Positions 32,587 through 44,094 of a DNA stretch of 64,000 nucleotides are shown here, piece by piece (within the stretch, counting starts at the first letter, position 1; every line of letters starts with the position of its first letter). The notes under the pieces are model-generated. The model was not told the origin of the DNA. It did no database searches and worked only from the letters and a program-made list of their open reading frames with translations. The stretch lies in assembly GCA_965112735.1 (NCBI GenBank), contig OZ218964.1, positions 992,001 through 1,056,000 of the forward strand, in the 5' to 3' direction. The position numbers and the translations under genes are program-made. The DNA is from Phaeosaccion multiseriatum (taxonomy: Eukaryota > Ochrophyta, other classes).

Positions 32587-34183
32587 ATGGCGAAAAAGGG
32601 GAAGGGAAGTCCTAGGCCAGCAGAGGGAGCAGCGTCGCATGGCTTTTGGAAGCCCGGGCAAGCTTCACCAGCGGCCAATCGATCGCCGACTGCCAGTAGT
32701 GGTAGTGGTAAGAGTGGGGGAAAGAAGAGGCGGCGAAGTACAGGCGACGTGAATGACGGGAAAGGACAGAAGCCGCAGCGGGAGGAGCAGGGGGCAGAGC
32801 AACACAAGACAAAGCATCAACAACCACAGAAGAAGAGAGGCAAGAGAGACGTAGAACCAGTGAAGGATTTCTCTAAACGGAGGGGGTCTGAGGGAATGAC
32901 CTCTGGGCTTCCCTCCAAGTCGCTGTTGGCCATGAAGGTGAGGATGAGAGTGGGACTGCGCAGGGGAAGAGAAGGCTACTTCGTTTATGCCTTGCTTACT
33001 GTACTCCCGGTGCGTTGGAAAGCTGGATTGGGATATACCAGTGTCTGTCGAGGTCGTGTCGCGATGCAGGGAATCGAGGTGAAGAGGGAAGCGGGTTGGA
33101 AAGGTATATGCCCTCTCCTCGCTCCTCAAGCCTACATTCTCCTCTCTCTCTCCCCCCCCCCCTCCCATTCTTTTCTCCTCTGTCCTCCCTCCTTCCCCTC
33201 TCTCTCTTTCCCTCCCTCCCTCTCCCTCCCTCTTGGTAGTTCATGAAGCGCAAGGCAGATGCAGAGGACGACGCCCTCCAGGCCTCCGCCAAGCAGGCAG
33301 AGCTGGACAGAGACTTCGACACTGTGTGGGCAAGGAACCTCAATAAGCAGGAGCAGCAGCAGGAGCAGCGGTTGGTGTGCGTGCCTGATGTACCCAACCC
33401 TCTCGAGGTCATTGTGGTACGTACGTAAGTCAGTAAGCCAGCCAGCCACACTGCCTGCGTCAAATGGGAGAAAAAAGAGAGAATTATTCTGCTGCAATGC
33501 CTTCTCCTCCTTCTCTATACCAAACTCAAATTGGGTTGGGTGCATTGGCTCTATTTTAAAAGTTCTCTCTATACTCAGTTTGTGTTCTCCATCTCCTCCG
33601 CTCTGTGCAATGTGTTCCTTCTCTGTCGTCCAATCCAATCTTGCTCAGGCGCGGCGGAGCTTCAACGGGTTTCGGCCTGCTGTGGAGCAATGCTACAAGA
33701 GGTGAGGGGGAGGGGTCGAAAGGAGGCTCCTCAGGGAAGGAGGAGGGGTGGGAGGGGAGGGCTGGCTGGCCTGTCGAGATACTGTGTAAGGCCTATCGAG
33801 ATTGATGCTCTTTCCACCTTTTCGCGGCTGTTCCGTTGGCTTGTGATGTGTGGCCAAAGCTGGCCCTTGTTTTCTCCGCCTCTTTCTACTGCCTCTCCTT
33901 GCTCACCTTCTGCGACGACCTACTCGGGTCTCTAAGCTGAAACTGCCTCTCTGTCCCCATCCTACTCTGTTGGTCGCTCAGATGTGTGGACCGAATCAAA
34001 GGTGCAGCGCAGTCAGCGGCAAGCCAGGGCAGCAGCAGCAGCAGCAGCAGCAGCGGAGGCAGTAAGAGGAAGAGGCGGCAGGAGCAGGCGGAGGAGGAGC
34101 TGAGGAGGCAGCAAAAGGAGGAGAAAGAGGTCCTCCGAAAGCTGGGAAAGCGGGATAAGAAGAGGGCGAGGCATGGGAAATGA
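32587..34183 (+). CDS. MPHOSPH6: M-phase phosphoprotein 6 homologue (nuclear exosome cofactor)
   Basis: Exons 32587-32937, 33240-33416, 33649-33701 and 33982-34183 give 260 residues. MPP6 is a small RNA-binding protein that links RRP6 and the MTR4 helicase to the nuclear exosome, with a role in 5.8S rRNA 3' processing. The two conserved family blocks are present: LPSKSLLAMKFMKRKADAED at the first exon join (human LSKNLLRMKFM) and RRSFNGFRPAVEQCYKR (human RMSFRGFNPEVEKL). The human protein is about 160 residues; this one is longer because of a Lys/Arg-rich N-terminal stretch and a C-terminal Glu/Lys-rich helix ending KRARHGK, both likely nucleolar-type basic segments. The third exon is only 53 bp. 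The first in-frame ATG is used. Confidence 0.87.
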
Positions 34184-34427
34184 GTAGGAAGGTTGTGTAT
34201 GGGCTCAACACGCCCCGAAGAGGGCTTTTTGCAGTTACAATTGTACTAGGGGGGGGGGGTTGGGGGGACGGGAGAGAGAGAGAGAGAGAGACAGAGAGAG
34301 ACCAGCAAGGGTACCGGTATGTACCTACTCGTTGATCGTTTCGTACGAGAAGAGTACTTAACATGCCATGGGCTCCCTTCGACCACACACCGACACCGTG
34401 GGCAATCCAGTCTCTTCCACCCCTTCC

Positions 34428-34461
<34 letters not shown>

Positions 34462-35191
34462 TCAGTTTCTTGGTGATTCCTATTAAGTCAATAAATACCC
34501 CTTCCCCCTCGGGGTCTTATGCTTTGACTCTTGACTATGGACTCCGCTGACCAGTAGGGAACGGGGAAGGGCGCATGAGTGGCACTGGAGACGAACGGGC
34601 GAACGGGACGGACCACCACTCCGTTGAGGGAAACAAGTAGCGGCTGTGGAGGCCAAATGCGAATGCATCTGCACTCGACGCACGCCCTCGCGATGTTGAA
34701 CGTTTCATTCACTTTGAATGTTGATGTCAGTCCAATTTTTAGTGTATACACTCCTTCACGCCCCGTCCTCTTATGGTACTGATGGCCAAAGTGCGTGCGC
34801 CTGTCGCAGCTTCTTCACCTTTGTCCTTTGTTTGTCCCTCCCTCTGTCTACCTGTTACTCTGCCACCCTCCCTACCTGCGCTCCCGAGAGAAGCGACTGT
34901 ACTCATGGATGGTGGCTTCTCCTTGTGATCTCTCCTCCTCCTCCTCCTCCTTTTCTCTTGGGTTCAAATCCTTTCGATGGGTGTGGCCCGGCCCATTCCT
35001 ATCAAGCCCCATAAACCCAACCCTACCCCCCCCCCCTCCACCACTACTGATACATGCCCCTTGTAAGTCTACTAAGAAACAGAAAAAACTCCATCCCCTC
35101 ACTCAGGTACTTGAGTATTTGCCCCATACTATCCTCACTAAATCCACCTCCATTTCCTCCCTCTCCTCCATCACTTGGCCCAATTACCAGA
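34184..35191. other. Tail-to-tail intergenic region with GA and CA repeats
   Basis: About 1 kb without a supportable gene. It holds a G9 run near 34250, (GA)n at 34272-34300 and (CA)n at 34430-34460. Open frames here have no gene-like composition. Confidence 0.6.
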
Positions 35192-36353
35192 TCAAGCCAG
35201 CGCAAAGACCACATTGTCCACTGAGAAGTCTCCTGCTTCGTCTCCGCCTTGCACGCCCACCTTGACCGCAATGGTGACGTCAGTCACCACCCCCGTTACA
35301 CTGCATGTAACCGTCACGCCCTCGGTGGCAGCGCAGTCCCCGAGGCCAAAGATGAGCCAGTCGGCGTCGACCTGCTGGAAGTAGAGCTCCACATTTCTTG
35401 TGCCAGGGGAGATACCCGTCACGTCGGCCGAAAGCGTGTAGCTTTGCCCGGCGGTAGGGAGCGTCAACACTTGGAACAACTGCACATGCCAGTTCGCCGT
35501 CCCCGCCGCGTCCATGCTGATGAGGGCTCCTCCGCCGGCGGCGGTGATGGTTGCCGTCGGCACGTTAGTGGAGCTGACGTAGCCGGTCCAATCGCTCAAG
35601 CTGGCGGCAAAGTCGCCGTTAACGAGCAGATTCTCGCCGGAAGTGGCGGGCGGCGAGGTGGCCGCTGTAGTAGGGACGGGAGTGGGGGCCGGATTGGGAC
35701 CACCACCTCCGTCCACACGGCGCAGGGAAGCGTCTTCCACGGCAAAGTCCACCGCCTCCTGGCCCGCAAAGATACCGAACTTGACGGGCTGCTCGACCGA
35801 CCCCACCACCGCTGTCAAGCTGCATTGGGTCACCGTGGCTGTGACGCTGCATGGCACGGAGCCAAAGAGAATCCAGGGGGCCGCGCTTTGCTGCAAGAAG
35901 AGCTGAACCTCACGGGGCCCCGCGCCGGCAAGAGACACCACATCCAGCAGCAGAGTGTACTCCTCGCCAGCGGCTGCCAAGGGGAACACTTGGAACAGCT
36001 GAACATGCCAGTCAGTGCCAGCCTCACCAATCACAAACTCTGCTCGGCCGCCCGTGCCCACGATGCTGCTCGTAGCTGGGCTGTCAAGATATGTCTCCCA
36101 ACCCGCCAGTCCGTCGGCGAAGGTTGGGTTGACCAGCAGCTCGTCCCCTCCGCCAGGGGTGACGGGGGCCGGGGTGGGAGAGACTGGAGGAAGGGAGGGA
36201 ACAGGGGTACCAGCGACGGGGGGACCGGTGGGCACTGCCGTGGGTGGTGCAGTGGGTGTTGCAGTGGGTGTTGCAATGGGTGGGACGGTGCCACCGACGG
36301 GGGCGGGTGTGATGGGCCCTCCGCACTGTGGGGTGGGAGGAGAGAGCCCACGT

Positions 36354-36395
<42 letters not shown>

Positions 36396-38639
36396 GAGTT
36401 CGGTGTGTACGGGGAAAGGGGGAGAAGCAAGAGTATGTATGTAGCGATCGATACATGGGAGAGACTTGTTGATTTTTCACGGGCAGCAAAGAAAAAGAGA
36501 CCGGCCCCTCCCTCCCTCCCCCACGCCTTGAATATGACTGCCAGTCTACAAGTACAGTAAGACTCACCGCAGAGGAATCGTCCCCCGTTGGTAGGCAGGG
36601 CTCGTCATCGCAGCAAGTCAGGCCACTGAAGAAGTTGGGCCCACCGCACGTTCCCCCCGAGATGATGCATCCCGCCGGCTGAAGCGTTGCTCCTTCGGTA
36701 TCGCAGGCACTGAGAAGCCTCGCACCGCCCCAGTTCACGCGGTCGTAGACGGGGCTATCGAGGCCGTCGCAAACGAGTCTGAGCTCCGTTGTGGATTGCC
36801 CAATGGGCACCTCGACCTCCCACACCCTGTTTGGGGAGCTGAAGTCGCCAGTAGCGCCCAGGATGGGAGACTCGTAGTTACCGTTACAAAGCCCATTCAC
36901 GCACACCTCGCACTGCACCGAAGCGGCCTGTCCCGCGTACGAGTCGTCTACGCCGACGGTGGCGATGAACGAGCCTCCTCTGTAGTCTGCGACGTTAAGG
37001 TCGAGGTCCAGCGGGGCCTGGGTGCCGAGGCCCTTGGTGTAGAGCTGGCCTGCAATGCTAATCTCGTCGCCGTCTCCGGTCGCCACCCCTCCATTGGACT
37101 GGTCAAACTCAATCGGCCCCTGTCCATTCTCGGAACGGACAATCAGCTCCGGTCGGTCCGAAACAAAGTTTTCAAACTCCGGTGTGCAGATGGGCGCGTC
37201 GCCGGGGCACACCACGTCGCTGAAGTCGTAAGAAGGGTCATCCAACGGACCCTGACCGGCGCCGACCACATTGGTCACCACAATCACACCCTCGTCGGAG
37301 TGCTCCAGCACGTGGCAGTGGGCCACCACAGGGCCGGTGTAACGGTCGAATTCCATAACGGTGACGGCCACTCCGACGGCTGCAACGTTGTCGATCCAGT
37401 CACCCGGTTGGTGCCAGTTGGGCACCTTGATGGAGTCGGTGGTCATGGCCTGCACCTGGAAGTGGTTCTGTGTGGGAGGCAGGAGACAGCATGAGACAAG
37501 AGGCAAAAGAGAGAAGAGAAGAAAGAGAGTGAGAAAAAGCGGAGGTCGAGAGGAGAGTGGTGGATAGCTGCGGGCCACCCAGGCCTAAGCGAAGGCACAC
37601 GGAGGAAGGCAAGGCACAGTATTTGACTTGTGTAGTCCGTCACACCACTGAGTACGTATGCTTACTTACCACGTGCATGTGGAAGGGGTGGGCCTCCGTT
37701 CCGCCAACGCTGTGGTGGCGAGAGGAGAAGAAGGGCAGGGAGGGAGGCAGAAGGAGAGAAAAGAGAGAAAGCGCGGCGAGGAGGCGATTTAAGTCAAACG
37801 AAACAGGCCACTAGAATAATACGCACACACACACACACACACACACTCCAAGCACGCAACTATGCATGCACACGCACACGCACACGCAAAACAAAACGAT
37901 ACTCTCCTCACCTGATGGTGTATCTGCGGCCGCGCACGAAAGTGGCTCCGGCGAGGTAAGTGTTAAAGTCGCTAAACAGCTCTCCGTTAATGTCGGCACG
38001 GACATCAAAGTCAAAGAAGTTTGTGGCGGGCTGGGTGTAAACGTCCTGTAGATAGCGAGAGCGGCAGGGCATCCACTCCGGCAGGGGCGCACCCAGCGCT
38101 CCGGGCCCGTCGACACTCAGATCCATAATGGGTATCCTTTGACCGGACCCAAGTTCGCCCGGCTCCAACAGGATGCGGTAGGTACCCCTCCTGCAGGAGA
38201 TGGCGATATCCACGCGGCTGGACATGGTGAAGAAGAGGTGTGTCTCTCCCTCCTCGTCGGGCTCCAGAACGCGAGGAAGCTGTGCGTTGCGTAGGCGTGG
38301 TGTGGGGGGTAGTGTGGTCGGTAGATAGGTAGGTAGGTAGGTAGGAAGGAGGGAGTGGTGGGATACGTGAAGAGGGGATTGGGGCGGGGAAGGACAAGGC
38401 GGGGGATAAGTGGGTGGGTGGGGAAGTGTGGCACAAACAAGAGGCGTGGGAGGCAAGCGAGAAAGAGGAAAAGAGTGGCACCCGACACCCTGTACTTGAC
38501 CCGCCTTTTTTCCTTACATCGCTGAGGTAGATTCCGTCCTTGGCCAGCAACTCGACATTGCATCTCGAAGAGCTCGGGATTGAGATGTGAGCACTCTCCT
38601 CGTGGCCAATGAAGAGGAAGCGCAGCCTGAGTTCAGGGA

Positions 38640-38681
<42 letters not shown>

Positions 38682-40491
38682 CAGGCAATAGGGTGGGACG
38701 GAGGGGTGAGCAAATAGAATGAGACAGGAGAGAAAGGCAGAGAACGAAAGGGGGAGAGAAAGACGAGACGGAGAGAGAGCACCGGTTGGTCTCTCTGCCT
38801 ACCCTCCGGCGCATCGCTGGTACCCTCCCTCCCACCAACTTACGCACCTCTTGCGCTCGTTGACGCCGAGCGTCTCGGAGATAGGGGCCGCGCCCGTGGT
38901 GGTCTTAACAAGGTTTCCGTTGACCATGTAGAACGTGTCCAGCGTGTTGGAGTACCACAAGTCGTCGCTAGAGAGGGTGGCCACCCGATTTGTGCTGTGG
39001 GTGGACGGATGGCAGTGGATGGATGGGTGGTGGAGGGATGTAAGTTGTAAGGGCATGACGAAGAGGTGTCTGGCGGAGCCCAAAAACAAGGGGAGTTATA
39101 TGGGAAGGAAACACAAGTTGCCTCTGAGCCTGCCCATCCACAGCCATCCTGCTTCCTCCTTGACCTCACGTACGCACGCACACACACACGCACCCACACA
39201 CACACGCACCCACGCACACACGCAACGCATACACACACGCAACACACGCAAACACACCTTTCCGGGATGAACTCCTGCATAACGATCATCTCATCATTTG
39301 CGTCAAGGTCCAAGTATTCCGTCGGCTTACTCTGACCCTCCACCAAAGGATTGTCCTCGATGATGAGCGCACCGGCAGCTCCGGCACCAGTCTGGAGGGC
39401 CACCGAGCCGTGGTGATGTGTGTGGTACCAGAAGGTGCCGCCCGAGTGGTCGCACGGAATGCGGTAAATGTATTCGAAGCTCTCACCAGGGTCAATGCGG
39501 ATAGACGGATCGTCAGCAGGGGAGACGCCGCTGATGTGGATGCCGTGGGTGTGTAAGTTGATGGTCAAAGGGTCGTGGAAGGTGTTGAGAGGGCCGGTCG
39601 GGTTGGTGCCCTGTAGGATGAGATAGAGAGGGGTGGGTGGGAGAGAGAGCGAGAGCGAGAGAGTAACTTGAGTATGGAGGTACACACAAGCGGTGGCTCT
39701 AAAAAACAATCCGCCGAGACATGCTACACTAACGGGCCCCCCTGCGCTATGCCCTTCTCAACCCCCCTCTCTTCCCCCTCCCTCCCAACTCACTCACTCA
39801 CTCACTCACTCACCGACAAGTTGTTGACAAGCGTGAGTCTGTACGTCTGGCATGCCTCCATGCGGATGGTGGGCCCTGGGATGAGTCCATCAAAGGCGCG
39901 GGTGGTGATGAGCGTGTCTGTGGCATCGTCGTAGAAGCTCACTTCCTCCATCGTCATGGTCGCAGAGTATTCTCCGCCAAACTGGCCCCCGGCGCTGAAG
40001 GTCCATCCGACGTCCCCGGAGTTGGGGGGCTGTGATTTCATGTGAGGGAGGTGAGGCAGAGGTGTGAGGTGAGCCCCGCTGTCGCCCGTGTGTCGTGTCG
40101 GTTCTCCTTACGTAATCTCCTCAAGTGACCAAGTTCTACCTAAGTCAATTTAGTACGTACCGGCTGTGCGCTCATGTCGATGGCGTCCTTGCACTTTTGG
40201 CAAACGGTGTCGGCTCCGCAGTCGGTGGCGGCGGTGATGCCCACACAGCTCGATACCTCGAAGGCAGTAGGGGTCGCGGTGGGCGGGGCCGTCGATGGAG
40301 CCGCAGTGCCGTCTCCTTCGCGCAGGCGGTAAATCCTTGTGGGCCTCTGCAGCAGCAGTTGGTGATACATGCACGTGTACGGGAGAGAGAGAGAGGAGTG
40401 ATGGCGGGGGGTTGAAAAACTGTAGAGTACGAAAGGAGATGGAATGAATGTACTCACTTTGTACGGGGCTCAAGACACGAGAAGCACGAGG

Positions 40492-40564
<73 letters not shown>

Positions 40565-43500
40565 ACGTACCACTTCGCTGACGATGAGCTCCCCGGAGGT
40601 GGGCTCCACTTGCATATCGACAGCCCTCAGCTCGGCCATGAAGCGGGCCCTGCAAGGAGAGAGAGAGAGAGAGAAGGGAGGGTCAGGAGAGGATGAACAT
40701 GTACGATGCCGCCTGGCTAGTCAGGGATAGTGCCGCTGCTCTGTGATAGCTTGTCGGCACTCACTGGGAATAGTCGGGTTCCCCGTTGCCCAGACTGTCG
40801 AAGTAGAACATGCAGCCCTGGAGGATGGCAGCGGATGGAGGAGGAGGAGGAGGAGGAGGAGGAGGAGGAGGGAGCGAGAGGATGAGGCCCCGTCTTTACA
40901 GACCATGGGTCCTACACACGTACACGCACACACACACACACGCAAGCGCCACAGTACCTTAGTGTAGTCACCGAAAAGCAGCTTGTCGCCGTACTTGCTC
41001 GGCAGTGCCCCGCCCGACTCATGCCACAGCACAGAGGTGATGGACGCGCCGTTGCCTCCGCAGCGAAGGGGGTAGTCGGGGTCAACGGCTCCGATACGGT
41101 ACTGGAACTTGGGCTGAACAAAGCCTCCGCCGTACACGGGGTCGCAGAGGGTGTATTCCTGTGTTGTTGTTGTTGTTGTAGCAGTCGGGCAGTTGAGAGG
41201 AAGGATGCGGTGGGAAGAATAAAAACAAAAAATACACAAAAATGTAATACGTTCCCAACCCCCTTCCTCCCTTATCCTCCTCCCTTTCTTAAGGTGATAG
41301 AAATAAGTCAATAAATACACGAGAATTGCCCCCCTTCCTTTTCTAACCCTGGTTTTTGCCTCACTCACGTTGTCCTCCAAGTAAGCCTGCCTAGTGGCGC
41401 TGATGATGGCGTTGGAGAGCCCCATGGACCCACCCTCCAGGCAAGGCCAGCCAAAGTTGGGCGTTGTCCCGGTGGCCAGCGGGTTGGGCAGGTGGTTCAC
41501 CTCTTCTGCCCAGTCAGAGGCCACGTCTGAGTTGGCATGATACAAGGACGACAAACGTGTGAGGCATGGGGGATGGGGGGGATTGACTGGTCAGGGGGGC
41601 ACAAGAGGAGGGAGACGCGGGGGTGAAAACCGTTAACCTATACTTGAACCGCTGAACCGTTAACCTATACTTGACAACCGTTAACCTCTACTTGTATGGG
41701 CTCACCTCCGAAGTAGATGCTGCCGTCGGGGGCGCTCACTGCTCGGAAAGGATTTCGCACACCCTTTCCTATGATCTGCATCGCCGCCGGACAAGCACAA
41801 AAGAGAAGATCAAAAGTGGATCATCGTAAGGGCGCGCCTCTTCCTTCCACCAAAGAACAACTTGAGCCTTCCACCAAAGAACAACTGAGCTTTCCACCAA
41901 AGAACACACCTCGAAGTCAGCCCCGGATCCAAGCTCCCCAATGGTACCGAGCACAGCGTCTCCTCGATAGTTTGCGGGCGTAATGCGGAACATTTTCCCC
42001 AAGAGAATCTCGTCCTGCTGCGCTCGGAAGGCCCCCTGGGGGTTGGGGTAGGTTGAACCCGGCAGCTCATTGGGGCACTCGTCGTTGGGTGACTGACCGG
42101 CGTCGTTGGAGTCGTAATCCGCGCCGTCTCCAACTGTGAGCATGAAGCTGCCGTCGGAGAGGGGGACAATGCTGCCCGGGGCGTGCGTGGTGGACATGGA
42201 GCATAGGGTGCCATCGCCGATGAGGGTCTGGTCCCAGCCGCTGATGCGGGGAAGAGGGGGAGGGAGAGAAGGGGAGGCGGGGGGGGGGGTGAGAAGGTAA
42301 CTCGGACACACAAACACACGGACAGAGAACAGCGCACACACGCGCCCACGCCCTCGCTGATGCTTACGTTGAGGTGATTCTGTTGGTGGCGGCATCGTAA
42401 TCCAGGTTTATTCTCCTGAACTGTCCGTAGTGCTTGCACTTGCGCCCCGAGTCCGTGTACTGCCATCCATCACAGGGAGAGCCAAGAGGGAGGGAGGTGC
42501 AAGCAACACGTAAGTCAGCAAGCAGTGGCAGGTGGACGCAAAGAAGCGGTGCCGTCAGCACAGGTCTGTGCAAGACTGGATGCTGCAGCATTTCCCCCGA
42601 CTCATTTACAAATGAATGGGGCCCACTCACCAGACCGATGGCCCCTCCCGGGCATCCCCCCTGGTTCCAGAACTGTTGTTCGTCGGGGGTGGCCAAACTA
42701 TAGCAGCAGCAGCAGCAGCAGCAGCAGCAGTGGAGGAAGAGGGGGGGGGGGCGCTGTCAGTCAAGCAATTCCCCCAATCAAGAACACAAGAAATGATAGC
42801 GACAGGGAGGGCACTTACTCCCACCACGGAGGCGTGCCCGTGATTTTGCCCGAGTAGAAGATGTAGCCATACGGCTGCGCAGGCCAGTCAGGGTCGAAGG
42901 CGAAGGACTGCACGCCCCGATCGTAGAGCTGATACACCTCCGCGCTGAACTCAAACAGGGCTCTGCCCTGGTCGAACCGGTCGTCGATACTGTGTTTTGT
43001 GTGTGTGTATGTGTGTGTGTGTGTGTGACAAGAGTCAGGCATATGATGGATAAATGGAAAGCGAGATGGGATGGTTGGAGACTCGCTGCCTTTGAACGCC
43101 CCTGCTGCGGTGAGTTTAAAACCAGCCAGCCGTGACCCTCCTCCCATTTTTTCTCTCCCTCAAGGCCACTCCGGCAGCAGCAACAGCAGCAGCAGAAGCA
43201 GCACCACCACCAGCAGCAGCAGCAGCAGCCAGGGGGGTCCTCCATGTCTCTGGAGAGTCGCAGCAGCTGCCCTGGTGTACTCGCTTCAATCCCAACTGGG
43301 CTGTTCGTTGGCGTGTGACTGCTCTCGAAACGCCAACCACATCCTCAACGCTGACCCAACACCTACCTATCCATCACCGCGAGGACACCGTTGTGCATGA
43401 CAGCAATCACGTGCCGCCCCGAGTAGCCGGGGGCACCAACAGGGGCGAATTTCAACTGAGCAGGGTGATGGGGAAATTCGGTGAGCAGCAGGGGCAAGGA

Positions 43501-44094
43501 GTATACCGTGCGTGAGTCAGAGAAACAAGTATCAGTAGCAGCAGAGGGTGGTGAAGCGGCGGTGGCAAAGTCATGCACGCGTATCCTGAGACGCTCGCTC
43601 CTAGGCTTGAAGATCCAAGCGTGAAGATCCAAGCGAACAAGGCCCAGAGAGAGAACAAGCACGGTATGACCACTACTGCAAGTGGCGTTAGGAAGCATTG
43701 CCCAAAGGGATGGGACCACAGGCAGGTGCAGCGGACGTCCTCCTCTACCCTCCCATCCCCCGCATATCATCCCCTGAAGGAAGGTCCGCCGCAGGGAAGT
43801 CTCAGTTCCCCCACAGACATCGGTTGCTGTTGTGCAGGGCCCCGTCTTCCGCCCCCCCCCCCCCCCCGCCCCCCGTCAGCCCACACACACCTGAACAATA
43901 TCGTTGCTAGGGTAATTCCACCACACGTCGCTGAAAGTTCGGTCATCCAGATCCCACACCAGCTCAGCCTCCAGCTCGGGCGTAGTGGGGTCCGTGACCA
44001 CTTCGACACCAGTGGCATCCTGGGCCAGGAAAGGTGTCAACAAAAGACATCGCCCAAGCACGGCGAGGAGCGAGTAGAAAAACGCCCCCTTCAT
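35192..44094 (-). CDS. Secreted sugar dehydrogenase (GSDH)-multicopper oxidase fusion with carbohydrate-binding modules
   Basis: Twenty exons keep one frame for 1,655 residues: 44094-43891, 43455-43367, 42989-42819, 42697-42631, 42459-42368, 42240-41910, 41775-41706, 41526-41369, 41158-40958, 40817-40765, 40649-40571, 40346-40161, 40029-39814, 39610-39258, 38994-38848, 38626-38518, 38279-37912, 37709-37670, 37467-36568, 36325-35192. A signal peptide (FFYSLLAVLGRCLLLTPFLA) opens it. Residues about 40-515 form a glucose/sorbosone dehydrogenase beta-propeller (FAFDPDWPAQPYGYIFYSGK, LTVGDGADYD, GKGVRNPFRAVSAPDGSIYF, NFGWPCLEGG). A Thr/Pro- and Cys-containing linker leads to a multicopper oxidase (about 572-1045) with all four copper motifs: NLHTHGIH, FWYHTHHHGS, HPFHMHVNHF, VAHCHVLEHSDEG. 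Then come an NPCBM-like module, a Cys-rich stretch, a Thr/Pro linker and two tandem jelly-roll (CBM4/9-like) repeats. It probably oxidises sugars at the cell surface and passes electrons to O2 (inference). Confidence 0.88.
40496..40570. repeat. (CA)n microsatellite in intron
   Basis: About 70 bp of CA/CG dinucleotides adjoin the donor at 40570 in the dehydrogenase-oxidase gene. Confidence 0.95.

Noticed and set aside
34795-35265. Plus-strand open frame after MPP6
   Set aside because: It has no domain, no coding-like composition, and overlaps the 3' end of the oxidase gene antisense.
35192-40346. Multicopper oxidase as its own gene
   Set aside because: No signal peptide or convincing ATG lies before the oxidase, and exon 40346-40161 carries the propeller end and linker together.
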